Source: Neoarius graeffei (Eukaryota; Chordata; Actinopteri; Siluriformes; Ariidae). Taken from it: a DNA stretch of 64,000 nt. A program made the position numbers and the translations under genes. Shown here one piece after another: positions 42,562 through 52,635 of the stretch (its first letter is position 1; every line of letters begins with the position of its first letter). The stretch lies in NCBI RefSeq assembly GCF_027579695.1, contig NC_083587.1, forward strand, positions 2,870,501 through 2,934,500. Reading direction: 5' to 3'. Under the pieces are notes generated by a model. The model did not search any database, had not been told where the DNA came from, and saw only the letters and a program-made list of their open reading frames with translations.

Positions 42562-44420
42562 AATAATAACTCTAGGTAGCTTTTCTGTTTCTTCATGGGC
42601 AGCAATAAAAGACTTTGATATGATTATTGGCTCAAGTCTTTCATTTGTAGATATTACTTGTATAGCTTTCAGCTCAGAAATATTGCAAACATAAGAAATA
42701 CTGTACCTACATGATGCAGAAAAATTAGTTCATACTTTTGTTACCTCTAGGTTGGATTATTGTAATGCCTTACTGTCTGGATGTTCCAGTAGATGCATAA
42801 ACATGCTCCAGTTAGTTCAAAATGCAGCAGCAAGATTCCTTACAAGAACTAGAAGATATGACCACATCACTCCTGTCTTATCCACATTGCATTGACTCCC
42901 AATCAAATTTTATACATTGATTATAAAATACTATTGACCTTTAAAGCACTGAATGTTCTTGAGCCACAGTAGCTGAGTACCTGCCATGCCTATACCAATA
43001 GGTATACGCTATCAATAGGTATAGGCTATTATTTATCCTCTGCTGGTTCAGGTCTTATTTAACTGATCATTGTCAGTTTGTATATGTAAATGGTGAATTC
43101 TGTATAAAGTAAAGTTTTCTGTTTCTTCATGGGCAGCAGTAAAAGACTTTGAAATGATGATTGGCTCAAGTCTTTCATTTGTAGATATTACTTGGATAGC
43201 TTTCAGCTCAGAAATATTGCAAACATAAGAAATACTGTACCTACATGATGCAGAAAAATTAGTTCATACTTTTGTTACCTTTAGGTTGGATTATTGTAAA
43301 GTAAAGTTTGGTGTTCCACAAGGTGCTGTCTTTGGCCCACTGTTTTTTCTCTTCTCTTCCCCCCCCCCACAAAAAAAATGCTACCTCTGGGTAATATTAT
43401 TTGTAAGCATCATATTACGTTCCACTGTTATGCTGGGGGACACAGTTGTACAGTATGTTTCAGCAAAGCCAGATGAAAAACACCAGCTTAATAAAATTGA
43501 GCAATGTGTAAAGGACATTAAACACTGGATGCTTATTCAAATTCAAAACACTTTATTTGTCCCCTGGGGCAATTTAAACTAATTGTTTAATTAGTTAATT
43601 GTTACCTAATTAACTAATAATTTAAAAGTAAAAATTAATTAACTTCCTTCTACTTAATTCTGACAAGACATTGCTAGTATTAGTACTTGTACTATGCAGC
43701 TAGAAGTAAGTCTTCTGATTAAATTGTAATGGGGAGATGGCCTTTCTGTTTCTTCATGGGTAGCAGTAAAAGACTTTGGGGTGATTATTGGCTCCAGTCT
43801 TTCATTTGAAGCTCATGTGGATATTACTTGGATAGCCTTCTTTCAGTTCAGAAATATTGCAAACATACGAGATACTGTAACTACATGATGCAGAAAAACT
43901 AGTTCATGCTTTTATTACCTCTAGGTTGGATTATTGTAATACCTTACTGTCTGGATGTTCCAGTAGGTGCATAAACATGCTGCAGTTAGTTCAAAATGTA
44001 GCAGCAAGAGTCCTTACAAGAACTAGAAGATATGACCACATCACTCCTGACTTATCCACACTGCATTGACTCCCAATCAAATTTTGTATTGATTTATAAA
44101 ATACTACTACTTATCTTTAAAGCACTGAATGGTCTCGAGCCACAGTACCTGACTGAATACCTGCTATGCCTATTAAAATCAATAGACATAGGCTATTTTT
44201 TGGCACCTCAAATAGTAAAGGCTACATCAGGGGCAGAGCTTTCACTTACAAAACCCCACATTTATGAATCAGCCTTCCAAGTAGTGTCCATGACTCCAAC
44301 ATAGTCTCAGTGTTTTTGTTTAGGGTTAAGGGCTTAAGGTAAGGTTTCATGGAGGTTGTGTTATGCACTGTCCTTCCTAGGACCTCTCCTTGAGATTCCA
44401 CCAATGCCAGGCAGTCATCC
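42562..44420 (+). mobile_element. L2-type LINE 3' fragments, internally repeated
   Basis: Continues the L2 copy cut by the Tc1 element. A segment beginning TTTCTGTTTCTTCATGGG recurs at about 42577, 43122 and 43745, each followed by the same thumb/C-terminal sequence. The last copy runs to the C-terminus (LLIFKALNGLEPQYLTEYL, PQIVKATSGAELSLTKPH) near 44.3 kb. A short insertion with CTTTATTTGTCCCC lies at about 43540-43640. All copies are broken. Confidence 0.7.
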
Positions 44421-44429
44421 CCATGTTGC

Positions 44430-44561
44430 ATTTGGGTTTTTCTTGGGGTTTAAAATTAGGGGTAAGGGTAAGGCTTGTTTTAAGATAGTGGGTAGGGAAG
44501 GGGGAAATGATGAAGGTTGGGTGCTGAGGTGATGGGTTAAGGTTTTATGGGTTAGGGTTGG
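44430..44561. repeat. G-rich degenerate telomere-like repeat, left piece
   Basis: Imperfect GGGTTAGGG/GGTAAGGG motifs lead up to the LTR and resume at 49501 (GGGTTTTAGGGTTCAGGG). The Gypsy copy 2 therefore landed inside this low-complexity tract. Confidence 0.6.
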
Positions 44562-44870
44562 TGTGGCAGCGGGGGCGTGGTCAAGCGCCGGTCTGTGACA
44601 GGAGGACGGAGTCAGGGAAGGTGAGTGGCAGAATCACTACACCTGAGAGAAATTAACCTGTGTTTGTGTGTCTTCCCAGTGACCGCGCCCTATATAGGGA
44701 GTGAGAGCAGAGAGCAGAGGACTCTTGCCTGAACAGACACCCATCGTGTGTGTGGGTGTGTGTCTGTGAGTGAATGGTATGCTGAAAAGTGTGACAATAA
44801 ATACTAAATTGGAACTTGATCTCTGTCCTGCCGTCCTCTGTGCTCCACCCACCTGCTCCGAACTGCCACA
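44562..44870 (+). repeat. Left LTR of Gmr1 copy 2 (309 bp)
   Basis: Runs from TGTGGCAG to CTGCCACA, a perfect 8-bp inverted end pair. Contains CCTATATAGGGAG and an AATAAA, followed by a TG-rich microsatellite variant. Confidence 0.92.
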
Positions 44871-44916
44871 GTGGTGCCGAAACCCGGGACCTGGAACACA
44901 GCAGCCTCACAGCCCC

Positions 44917-46400
44917 ATGGAGTCCTCCCCATTTGCTGAACTGGTCCACGCCCTCGCCACGGCCCAGCAAAGCCAGCACCAGGCGCTACTCACCCTCCGA
45001 AAGGAGCAAGAAGAGCGGTTCGAGGCCCTGGTGTTGGCCCAACAAGAAGATCGACAGGCGTTCCGGCACCTCCTCGCATCGGCGGGGCCCACCAGCGCTC
45101 CTACCGCGGGCCCGTCTCCCCTCACCATCACCAAGATGGGCCCACAGGACGACCCCGAGGCATTCATCACGCTCTTTGAGCAAGTTGCCGAAGCCTCGGG
45201 GTGGCCGATGGAGCAGCGCGTGGCGCGCCTCCTCCCCCTGCTCACGGGAGAAGCACAGCTGGCCGCGCTACAGCTCCCTGCCGACCACCGGCTGGCCTAT
45301 GTGGACCTCCGCTGGGCCGTCCTCCAGCGCGTGGGGTGCACTCCAGAACAGCAGCGCCAGCGCTTCCGTGCGCTGCGCTTGGAGGAAGTGGGCCGGCCGT
45401 TCGCGTTTGGCCAGCAGCTCCGGGATGCCTGCTGGTGGTGGCTGAGAGCCAACAACCGCGACACCGAAGGAATCCTCGACCAGGTGGCGCTGGAACAGTT
45501 CGTCGCTTGCTTGCCAGCAGGAACTGCGGAGTGGGTCCGGTGCCACCGCCCGGCGTCGCTGGATCAAGCAGTCGAGCTGGCGGAGGACCATTTGGCGGCT
45601 GTCCCGGCAGCAGGACAGCAGATGGCATCTTCTCTTCTCTCCTCTTCTCTCTCTCTCTCTCCCTCCTCCTGTGTCCCATCCTCGCCCCATTCCCCCACCG
45701 CGGAGGCGGGGGCCGGCACCACCCCAGCCGGCCCGCCGCACCCGCGGTGCCCTCCCGTTTCTCCCTTCTGTGTCTGTCTCTCCCCCACCTCAGGTGAGTG
45801 AGCCCCAGATCACCGGTGCAGAGGGAAAGCCCGGGCCGGTTTGCTGGCGCTGCGGGGAGCCGGGTCACCTTCACCAGCAGTGCACAGCAATGGAAGTGGG
45901 CATGGTGGTTTGGATCCCCAACGTGCCAGAGGCCGCCCTCGATCGGGCCGGAGCATATCGCATACCGGTGAGTATCCAAGGGGCTACATATCAGGCGTTG
46001 GTGGATTCTGGTTGTAATCAGACCTCAATTCACCAAAGCCTGGTTCAAAACGAGGCATTGGGGGGAGCACAAGGGGTGAAGGTGTTGTGTGTGCACGGGG
46101 ATGTTCACCGCTACCCTTTGGTGTCGGTCCACATTATTTTCAGAGGGGAAAAATTTATAGTGAAGGCGGCGGTTAATCCTCACCTTACCCACTCTTTAAT
46201 TTTGGGGACTGATTGGCCGGGATTTTGGGGTTTAATGACGTGCCTAGTAGAGAGTGGGTCCTGCCATTTGACAGGGGGAGGTCCCGGTGTCGCTTTGGCG
46301 GGAGCAGCTGTCACAGAGCCGTCCACGTCATCTCCGCGTCAGAGTGAGGAGCCGCCGGCTCCTCCTCTCTCTATTGGGGAATCCCACGTGGATTTCCCAT
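44917..46400 (+). pseudogene. gag, nucleocapsid and protease region of Gmr1 copy 2 (fossil)
   Basis: Gag with a coiled, Gln-rich N-terminus (RFEALVLAQQEDRQAFRHLL), a capsid-like middle, a Ser/Pro-rich spacer, one CCHC zinc knuckle, and the aspartic-protease motif ALVDSGCNQTS. Gag packages the RNA and the protease cuts the polyprotein in this family. The element as a whole is broken. Confidence 0.75.
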
Positions 46401-46439
46401 TAGATCAGTCACGAGACGAGACTCTGCGGCATGCGTTTG

Positions 46440-47680
46440 ACCAAGTGAGAGTAATCGATGGTCAAACGCTCCAGCCGAACGCCACCCCATCCTTCCCCTA
46501 CTTCGCAATTATGAAGGATAGATTATACCGAGTGACACAGGACACTCAAATGAAAGAGCGAGTCACGCAGCTTTTAATTCTGAAGAGCCGCCGGGAATTG
46601 GTATTCCAGGTGGCTCACTTTAATCCCATGGCTGGACACTTGGGGCAGGATAAAACACTAGCCCGAATAATGGCCCGATTCTATTGGCCGGGGATTTGCG
46701 GCGATGTCCGTAGGTGGTGTACGGCATGCCGTGAATGCCAGTTAGTAAACCCAGCGGCCATTCCAAAAGCGCCTTTGCGCCCTCTACCGTTAATCGAGAC
46801 CCCATTTGAGAGAATTGGGATGGATCTCGTCGGGCCATTAGATCGGTCAGCACGAGGGTACCGCTTTATATTAGTTCTGGTGGACTATGCAACGTGATAC
46901 CCGGAAGCAGTGCCTCTGCGCAATATCTCAGCATGCAGTATTGCAGAGGCGCTCTTCCGCGTCATCTCCCGAGTTGGAATCCCGAAAGAGATTCTGACTG
47001 ATCAAGGCACTACGTTTATGTCAGGGACACTGCGCGAACTGTATGGGTTATTGGGGATTAAGCCAATCTGCACCAGCGTGTATCACCCACAAACGGACGG
47101 TTTAGTTGAACGGTTCAACCGCACCCTCAAAAATATTATTAAAAAATTCGTAAGTGAGGACGCACGTAATTAGGATAAGTGGCTCAAACCCTTGCTGTTC
47201 TCAGTGCAAGAGGTCCCCCAAGCCTCCATGGGGTTCTCCCCGTTCGAATTATTATATGGGTGTAAGCCGCGCGGCATCCTAGATGTGCTGCGGGAAAATT
47301 GGGAGGAGGGACCTTCACAAAGCAAAAACGAAATTCAGTACGTTATGGACCTGCGCGCAAAACTCCACACGCTCACCCACCTAACTCAGGAGAATTTGCG
47401 GCAGGCCCAGGAACGGCAAGCCCGCCTGTACAACAAGGGTACGCGCCTTAGAGAGTTCACTCCGGGAGATAAAGTACTCATACTGCTGCCCACGTCGAGC
47501 TCCAAATTGATCGCCAAGTGGCAAGGACCCTTTGAGGTCACACGGCGAGTCGGGGACATCGACTATGAGGTGAGGCGAACGGACAGGGGTGGGGCGCTAC
47601 AGATTTCCCACCTCAATCTGCTTAAACTCTGTAACGAGGAGGTCCCCGTGGCGTTGGTGTCGGTGGTTCCGGAGAAGGCG
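46440..47680 (+). pseudogene. integrase region of Gmr1 copy 2 (fossil)
   Basis: HHCC zinc domain (GHLGQDKTLARIMARFYWPG, CTACRECQ), DDE core motifs (GMDLVGPLDRS, LTDQGTTFMSG, HPQTDGLVERFN), and a C-terminal segment (FTPGDKVLILLP, KWQGPFEVTRRVGDIDYEV). Upstream of the reverse transcriptase. Confidence 0.78.
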
Positions 47681-47749
47681 GAGCTGGGGCCGGAGGTTCA
47701 AAAAGGGACATTGGCATCACGTACCTCTCCGGTCCCCTGTGGAGACCAC

Positions 47750-49185
47750 CTCTCCCCGACCCAACTCACGGAGGTTGCCCAGTTGCAGACCGAGTTTTCG
47801 GATGTGTTCTCGCCCCTGCCCGGTCGCACTAACCTCATAGAGCATCACATCGAGACGCCCCCGGGGGTGGTAGTGCGTAGCCGCCCTTACAGGCTACCCA
47901 AACACAAAAAAAAGGTGGTTCAGGAAGATCTTCAGACCATGCTCGAAATGGGCATCGTCGAGGAGTCCCACAGTGACTGGAGCAGCCCGGTGGTCTTGGT
48001 ACCCAAGGCCGACGGGTCGGTCCGGTTCTGTGTGGACTATAGGAAAGTCAACGCGGTGTCTAAATATGACGTGTACCCAATGCCTCGTTTTGATGAGCTG
48101 CTCGATCGACTAGGCACGGCTCGCTTTTATTCGACACTGGATTTGACGAAGGGATATTGGCAGATCCCCTTGACTCCACTATCCTGAGAAAAAACGGCCT
48201 TCTCCACACCGTTTGGGTTACACCAATTCGTCACACTTCCGTTTGGGCTGTTTGGGGCGCCCGCTACGTTTCAGCGGCTGATGGACCGGGTCCTCCGCCC
48301 CCACGCCACCTATGCGGCCGCCTATCTTCATGACATCATCATATATAGTAATGACTGGCTGAGGCACTTGGAACACCTAAGGGCCGTCCTTAGGTTGCTG
48401 AGGCGAGCGGGTCTCACAGCGAACCCAAAGAAGTGTGCGATTGGGCGGGTCGAAGTATGGTATCTGGGCTTCCACTTGGGCAACGGGCAGGTGCGTCCCC
48501 AAATTAACAAGACCGCAGCGATTGCGGCCTGCCCAAGGCCCAAGACCAAAAAGGGGGTGAGACAGTTCCTGGGGCTGGCTGGCTATTATCGTAGGTTTAT
48601 ACCTAATTATTCGGACGTCACCAGCCTGCTGACTGATCTCACTAAAAAGTGGGCACCAGATCCGGTCCAGTGGACAGAGCAATGCCAGCGGGCTTTTTCA
48701 GAGGTAAAGGCTGCACTGTGTGGGGGGCCACTTCTACACTCCCCTGACTTTTCTCTCCCCTTTATTTTGCAGACCGATGCGTCGGACAGAGGGCTGGGGC
48801 AATTTTGTCCCAGGAGGTGGAGGGGGAGGACCGCCCCGTCCTGTATATCAGCAGGAAGCTGTCGGTGCGTGAGGGGCGCTACAGCACCATAGAGAAAGAG
48901 TGTCTGACCATCAAGTGGGCGGTCCTTGCCCTCCGTTACTACCTGCTGGGGCGCCCTTTCACCCTCTGTTCGGACCACGCGCCCCTCCAGTGGCTCCACC
49001 GCATGAAAGATGTCAACGTGCGGATCACCCGTTGGTATCTGGCACTCCAACCCTTTAATTTCAAGGTGGTCCACAGGCCGGGGGCGCAGATGGTCATGGC
49101 GGACTTCCTCTCCCGCCAAGGGGGGGGGGGGGGGGGGGAGTCGGCTGCAGGCCGGACGGCCACCCGGCCTGAGTCGGGCGGTGGG
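47750..49185 (+). pseudogene. reverse transcriptase and RNase H region of Gmr1 copy 2 (fossil)
   Basis: RT begins FSDVFSPLPGRTNLIEHHIE and contains VVLVPKADGSVRFCVDYRKV, RFYSTLDLTKGYWQIPL and the DDII-region palm motif; RNase H has YISRKLSVREGRYSTIEKE and CSDHAPLQWLH. It is the last coding region before the polypurine tract, unlike ordinary Gypsy elements, where integrase is last. Confidence 0.8.
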
Positions 49186-49189
49186 GGTA

Positions 49190-49500
49190 TGTGGCAGCGG
49201 GGGCGTGGTCAAGCGCTGGTCTGTGACAGGAGGGCGGAGTCAGGGAAGGTGAGTGGCAGAATCACTACACCTGAGAGCAATTAACCTGTGTTTGTGTGTC
49301 TTCCCAGTGACCGCGCAATATATAGGGAGTGAGAGCAGAGAGCAGAGGACTCTTGCCTGAACAGACACCCGTCGTGTGTGTGTGTGTGTGTGTCTGTGAG
49401 TGAATGTTATGCTGAAAAGTGTGACAATAAATACTAAATTGGAACTTGATCTCTGTCCTGCCGTCCTCTCTGCTCCACCCACCTGCTCCGAACTGCCACA
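49190..49500 (+). repeat. Right LTR of Gmr1 copy 2 (311 bp)
   Basis: Same ends as the left LTR and near-identical throughout. Preceded by a purine-rich tract with a long G run (about 49122-49138). Confidence 0.92.
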
Positions 49501-49600
49501 GTTGGGTTTTAGGGTTCAGGGTGAGGATTAATTTTGGGGTTAGGTATAGAGTTAATATAGGGTAGGGATAGTGGAACTACTCTCCTATGCACAGGCCTAT
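49501..49600. repeat. G-rich degenerate repeat, right piece
   Basis: Continuation of the TTAGGG-like tract interrupted by Gmr1 copy 2 (GGGTTTTAGGGTTCAGGG, GGGGTTAGG). Confidence 0.5.
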
Positions 49601-49619
49601 TGAAGTGGAAAGAGAGGTC

Positions 49620-49715
49620 CTGGTAAGGTGAAGGCCTGGCATCAAACCCACAACCTTCTAGTGGATGGGCTACCTTTTAACCTGTTAAGCTAAAGATTCT
49701 CTCATGAGATACATG
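49620..49715 (-). mobile_element. Possible tRNA-derived SINE head
   Basis: On the minus strand, TAGCTTAACAGGTTAAAAGG resembles an A box and GGTTGTGGGTTTGATGCC a B box. No clear body or tail is seen, so this is weak. Confidence 0.35.
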
Positions 49716-49723
49716 CTTACTAA

Positions 49724-50232
49724 GGGCCTCTGCATGCTTTTGCGACAAGGCTGTCGCAGACAGTTGTAATTTATCGTTGAGCGGGGAGTAATAGGCGTGC
49801 GCGATGTTATTCACCGCCACAATGCAAGGGGGCGCAAAGTCGCGAAATCGCTAGGAGTAGTTGGTGGGTGTGGTTAGTGGAGTGTTTATCCTCCGGTTAC
49901 TTATACTGACTAGAACTGGAGTTGTATAGATGTACGTACTTCCTCACTTCCTCGATCAACCGCTCTTCATGCTGCTCCATCTTCGCTCGTGTTTTTAAAA
50001 ATGGCGGTCGTGAAACCAAACCAAACCGGGAAAGTAGGGAAGTGGAAGTGTGTGTACAGCGGATGTAGAGTGGACCAATCAGAGCCCTCTTGTCTGCGAC
50101 GCTGTCTGCGAGGCTGTCTGCGGTGGTCACAATTTTTGGGAGGTGCGCGCAGAGCGTCTGCGAAGGGGGGGCTACGCAGACGCTATCTGCAATGCCATCT
50201 GCGAGGACTGAGTTGTCAGCATAAATTGGCCT
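49724..50232 (+). mobile_element. Harbinger-type MITE, copy 1 (509 bp)
   Basis: Flanked by TAA on both sides (49721-49723, 50233-50235), as expected of PIF/Harbinger target sites. The termini GGGCCTCTGCATGCT and, inverted, AGGCCAATTTATGCT are similar. The inner part is rich in GTCTGCGA/CGCAGAC motifs and holds a short open frame (KWKCVYSGCRVDQSEPSC) of unknown meaning. No transposase. Confidence 0.65.
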
Positions 50233-50235
50233 TAA

Positions 50236-50715
50236 GTGATAAAAGAGAGGGGATTGGGTTAGGGTTATGGGTGGGGGGTAATGCAAGCCCTGGTTTGGGT
50301 TGGGGATGGGTTAAGTGGTAGAGGGTATGTGTGATTGGGAATGGGAGATGGTAGGATTAGGGGTTTGGAAAGGTTAGGGTAAGGGATTGGGAGGGTGGGG
50401 ATGGTGGATGGTTGGGGTTAGGGACTGGGAGTAGGAGAAGTTAGGGATTGGAAGTGGGAGAAGGTAGGGTTAGGCATAAACCATTTGGAAGGGATTGGGG
50501 AGGTTGTGGAGGGTTAGGGATTGGGAATGGGAGAGGTTAGGATTATGGATTAGAAGTGGAAGAGGTTTGGGTTTAGGATTAGGTGATTGGAATGGTTTCA
50601 ATAAGGAATTAGGGAAGGAGGAGTCAGGTTGTGGAGGAGTCAGGGATAGGGTTGGAAGTTGGGTGTGTAGATTAGGTTGAGGGATTGGATGAGTTAGGAT
50701 TGGGGAGGGGGAGGG
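50236..50715. repeat. G-rich degenerate tandem repeat
   Basis: About 480 bp of imperfect GGGTTAGGGATTGGGA-like motifs on the plus strand with almost no C. It resembles a decayed telomere-like minisatellite. The small frames across it are meaningless. Confidence 0.65.
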
Positions 50716-50719
50716 TAAT

Positions 50720-51734
50720 TATCCATCCATCCATCTTCTGCCGCTTGTCTGCGTCACGGGGGTAGCAGCCTAAAGGCCAATTTATGCTGACAACCCAGTC
50801 CTCGCAGATGGCGTCTGCGAAGCGCCCCCCCCTTCGCAGACGCTCCGCGCGCACCTCCCAAAAATTGTGACCACCACATATAGCCTCGCAGACAGCGTCG
50901 CAGACAAGAGGGCTCTGATTGGTCCACTCTACATCCGCTGTACACGCACTTCTGCTTCCCTACTTCTCCAGTTCTAGTCATTATAAGTAACTGGAGGATA
51001 AATACTCCACTAACCACACCCACCAACTACCCCTAGCGATTTCGTGACTTCGCGCCCCCTTGCATTGTGGTGGTGAATAACATCGCGCACGCCTATTACT
51101 CCCCGCTCAACGATAAATTACAACTGTCTGCAAAAAGCTATCTGCGAAAGCCTTGTCGCAAGAGCATGCAGAGGCCCTAAGCAGAGCTGCCCAGACTTCC
51201 CTCTCCCCAGTCACCTCCACCAGCTCTTCCAGGGGAATACTAAGGTGTTCCCAGGCCAGCCCAGAGATGTTATCTCTCCAGCGTGTCATGGGTCTGCTCT
51301 GGGGTCTCCTCCCGGTGGGGCATGCCCAGAGAGCCTCCCATGGGAGGTGTCCAGGGGGCATCCTAATAAGGTGCCCGAACCACCTCAACTGACTCCTTTC
51401 AATGTGGAGGAGCAGCAGTTCTACTTTGAGTCTCTCTTGAATGACTGAGCTTCTCACCCTAAGGGAGAGCCCAGACACCCTGCAGAGAAAACTCATTTCA
51501 ACCGCTTGTATCCGTGATCTCGTTCTTTCGGTCACTACCCATAGCTCATGACCATAGGTGAGGGTGGGAATATAGATGCACCAGTAAAGTGAGAGCTTTG
51601 CCTTTTGGCTCAGCTCTCTTTTTACCACAACAAACCAGTTTAGTGTCCGCATCACTGCTGATGCTGCCCCGATCTGTTTGTCCAACTCCCGCTCCCCCCC
51701 CACCCTTACTCATGAACAAGACCCCAAGATACTT
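50720..51734 (-). mobile_element. Rex3/RTE-type LINE, copy 2, 5' truncated
   Basis: Minus strand: C-terminal reverse-transcriptase part with YGHELWVVTERTRSRIQA, MSFLCRVSGLSL, RSQLRWFGHLIRMPPGHLP and LVEVTGEREVWAALL. The 3' end is a GATG repeat (read as CATC at 50721-50734), the tail type known for Rex3. A Harbinger-type MITE is inserted in its 3' part (50774-51177). Its 5' end is lost at a Tc1 element at 51736. Confidence 0.78.
50774..51177 (-). mobile_element. Harbinger-type MITE, copy 2, inverted, inside the Rex3 LINE
   Basis: TAA on both sides (50771-50773, 51178-51180). Reverse complement of copy 1 over most of its length, about 100 bp shorter through an internal deletion. The two copies face each other across about 540 bp and could pair as a long hairpin. 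Confidence 0.7.
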
Positions 51735-52218
51735 AGTGGTGCTTGAAAGTTTGTGAACCCTTTAGAATTTTCTATATTTCTGCATAAATATGACCTAAAA
51801 TATCATCAGATTCTCACACAAGTCCTAAAAGTAGATAAAGAGAACCCAGTTAAACAAATGAGACAAAAATATTATACTTGGTCATTTATTTATTGAGGAA
51901 AATGATCCAATATTACATATCTGTGAGTGGCAAAAGTATGTGAACCTTTGCTTTCAGTATCTGGTGTGACCCCCTTGTGCACTGTAAAAAAAGAATAGTT
52001 GAGAATACTTGAAATTTCAAGGCAACAGGCTGCATTAAGAATTTTATGTTTTGCCAATGATGTGCCCATGATAATCCAAACTATGATAAAACTGTTATCT
52101 TTATTAAGAATTCTTAATTAAGTCAATTTTCAATTCCTCATTCTGCCAACATAGATTTCTCTTTTTGCTGAACAGTGGCATTCACAGTAGTGCAAAAAGG
52201 CAATTGAGGTTATCAGAC

Positions 52219-52387
52219 TTTTTTGGGGGGCTTTTTTCACCTTTATTTGGATAGGACAGTGTAGAGACAGGAAATGAGCGGGAGAGAGGGACGGGGAGGG
52301 ATCGGGAAATGACCTCGGGTCGGAATCGAACCCGGGTCCCCGGGTTTATGGTATGGTGCCTTATCCACCTGAGCCACGACGCCATAC
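52219..52387 (-). mobile_element. tRNA-derived SINE in left arm of the palindromic element
   Basis: On the minus strand it has the boxes TGGCTCAGGTGGATAAGG and GGGTTCGATTCC and a body ending TCCAAATAAAGGTG with a run of A. Same family as the copy at 27356. Confidence 0.8.
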
Positions 52388-52480
52388 CCACGATGTGGGT
52401 TTTAAAAACTTTATTTCAATATTGAAGTTTTGTAATTGTGTAGAACAATGAAAAAAGGCATGTATAGTTTAATGATAAAT

Positions 52481-52635
52481 TGTGGTGGCTCAGGTGGATA
52501 AGGCGCCATACCATAAATCCGGGGACCTGGGTTCGGTTCCGACCCGAGGTCATTTCCTGATCCCTCCCTGTCTCTATGCTGTCCTATCCAAATAGAGGTG
52601 AAAAAAGCCCCAAAAAAATCTAAAAAAAAAAAAAT
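52481..52635 (+). mobile_element. tRNA-derived SINE in right arm of the palindromic element
   Basis: Same boxes (TGGCTCAGGTGGATAAGG, GGTTCGGTTCC), internally shortened compared with the left-arm copy, with an A-rich tail at about 52610-52634. Confidence 0.8.

Larger units (their letters stand above)
44562..49500 (+). mobile_element. Gmr1-type Ty3/Gypsy retrotransposon, copy 2, young
   Basis: Complete in outline: left LTR 44562-44870, primer-binding-like TGGTGCCGAAACCCGGGA, gag from 44917, zinc knuckle (CWRCGEPGHLHQQC, about 45843), protease (about 45985), integrase zinc and core (about 46617-47170), reverse transcriptase (about 47880-48600), RNase H (about 48760-49110), a G-rich polypurine tract, and right LTR 49190-49500. 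The 5-bp target duplication GTTGG lies on both sides (44557-44561 and 49501-49505). The LTRs differ at only a few places, mostly in a TG microsatellite, so the insertion is recent. The copy is nevertheless broken, with about four or five breaks. Integrase before reverse transcriptase is the Gmr1 hallmark. Confidence 0.9.

Noticed and set aside
49989-50321. Short plus-strand frame with KWKCVYSGCRVDQSEPSC as a gene
   Set aside because: It lies within a MITE present twice in the window and runs into G-rich repeat; no start evidence or known domain.
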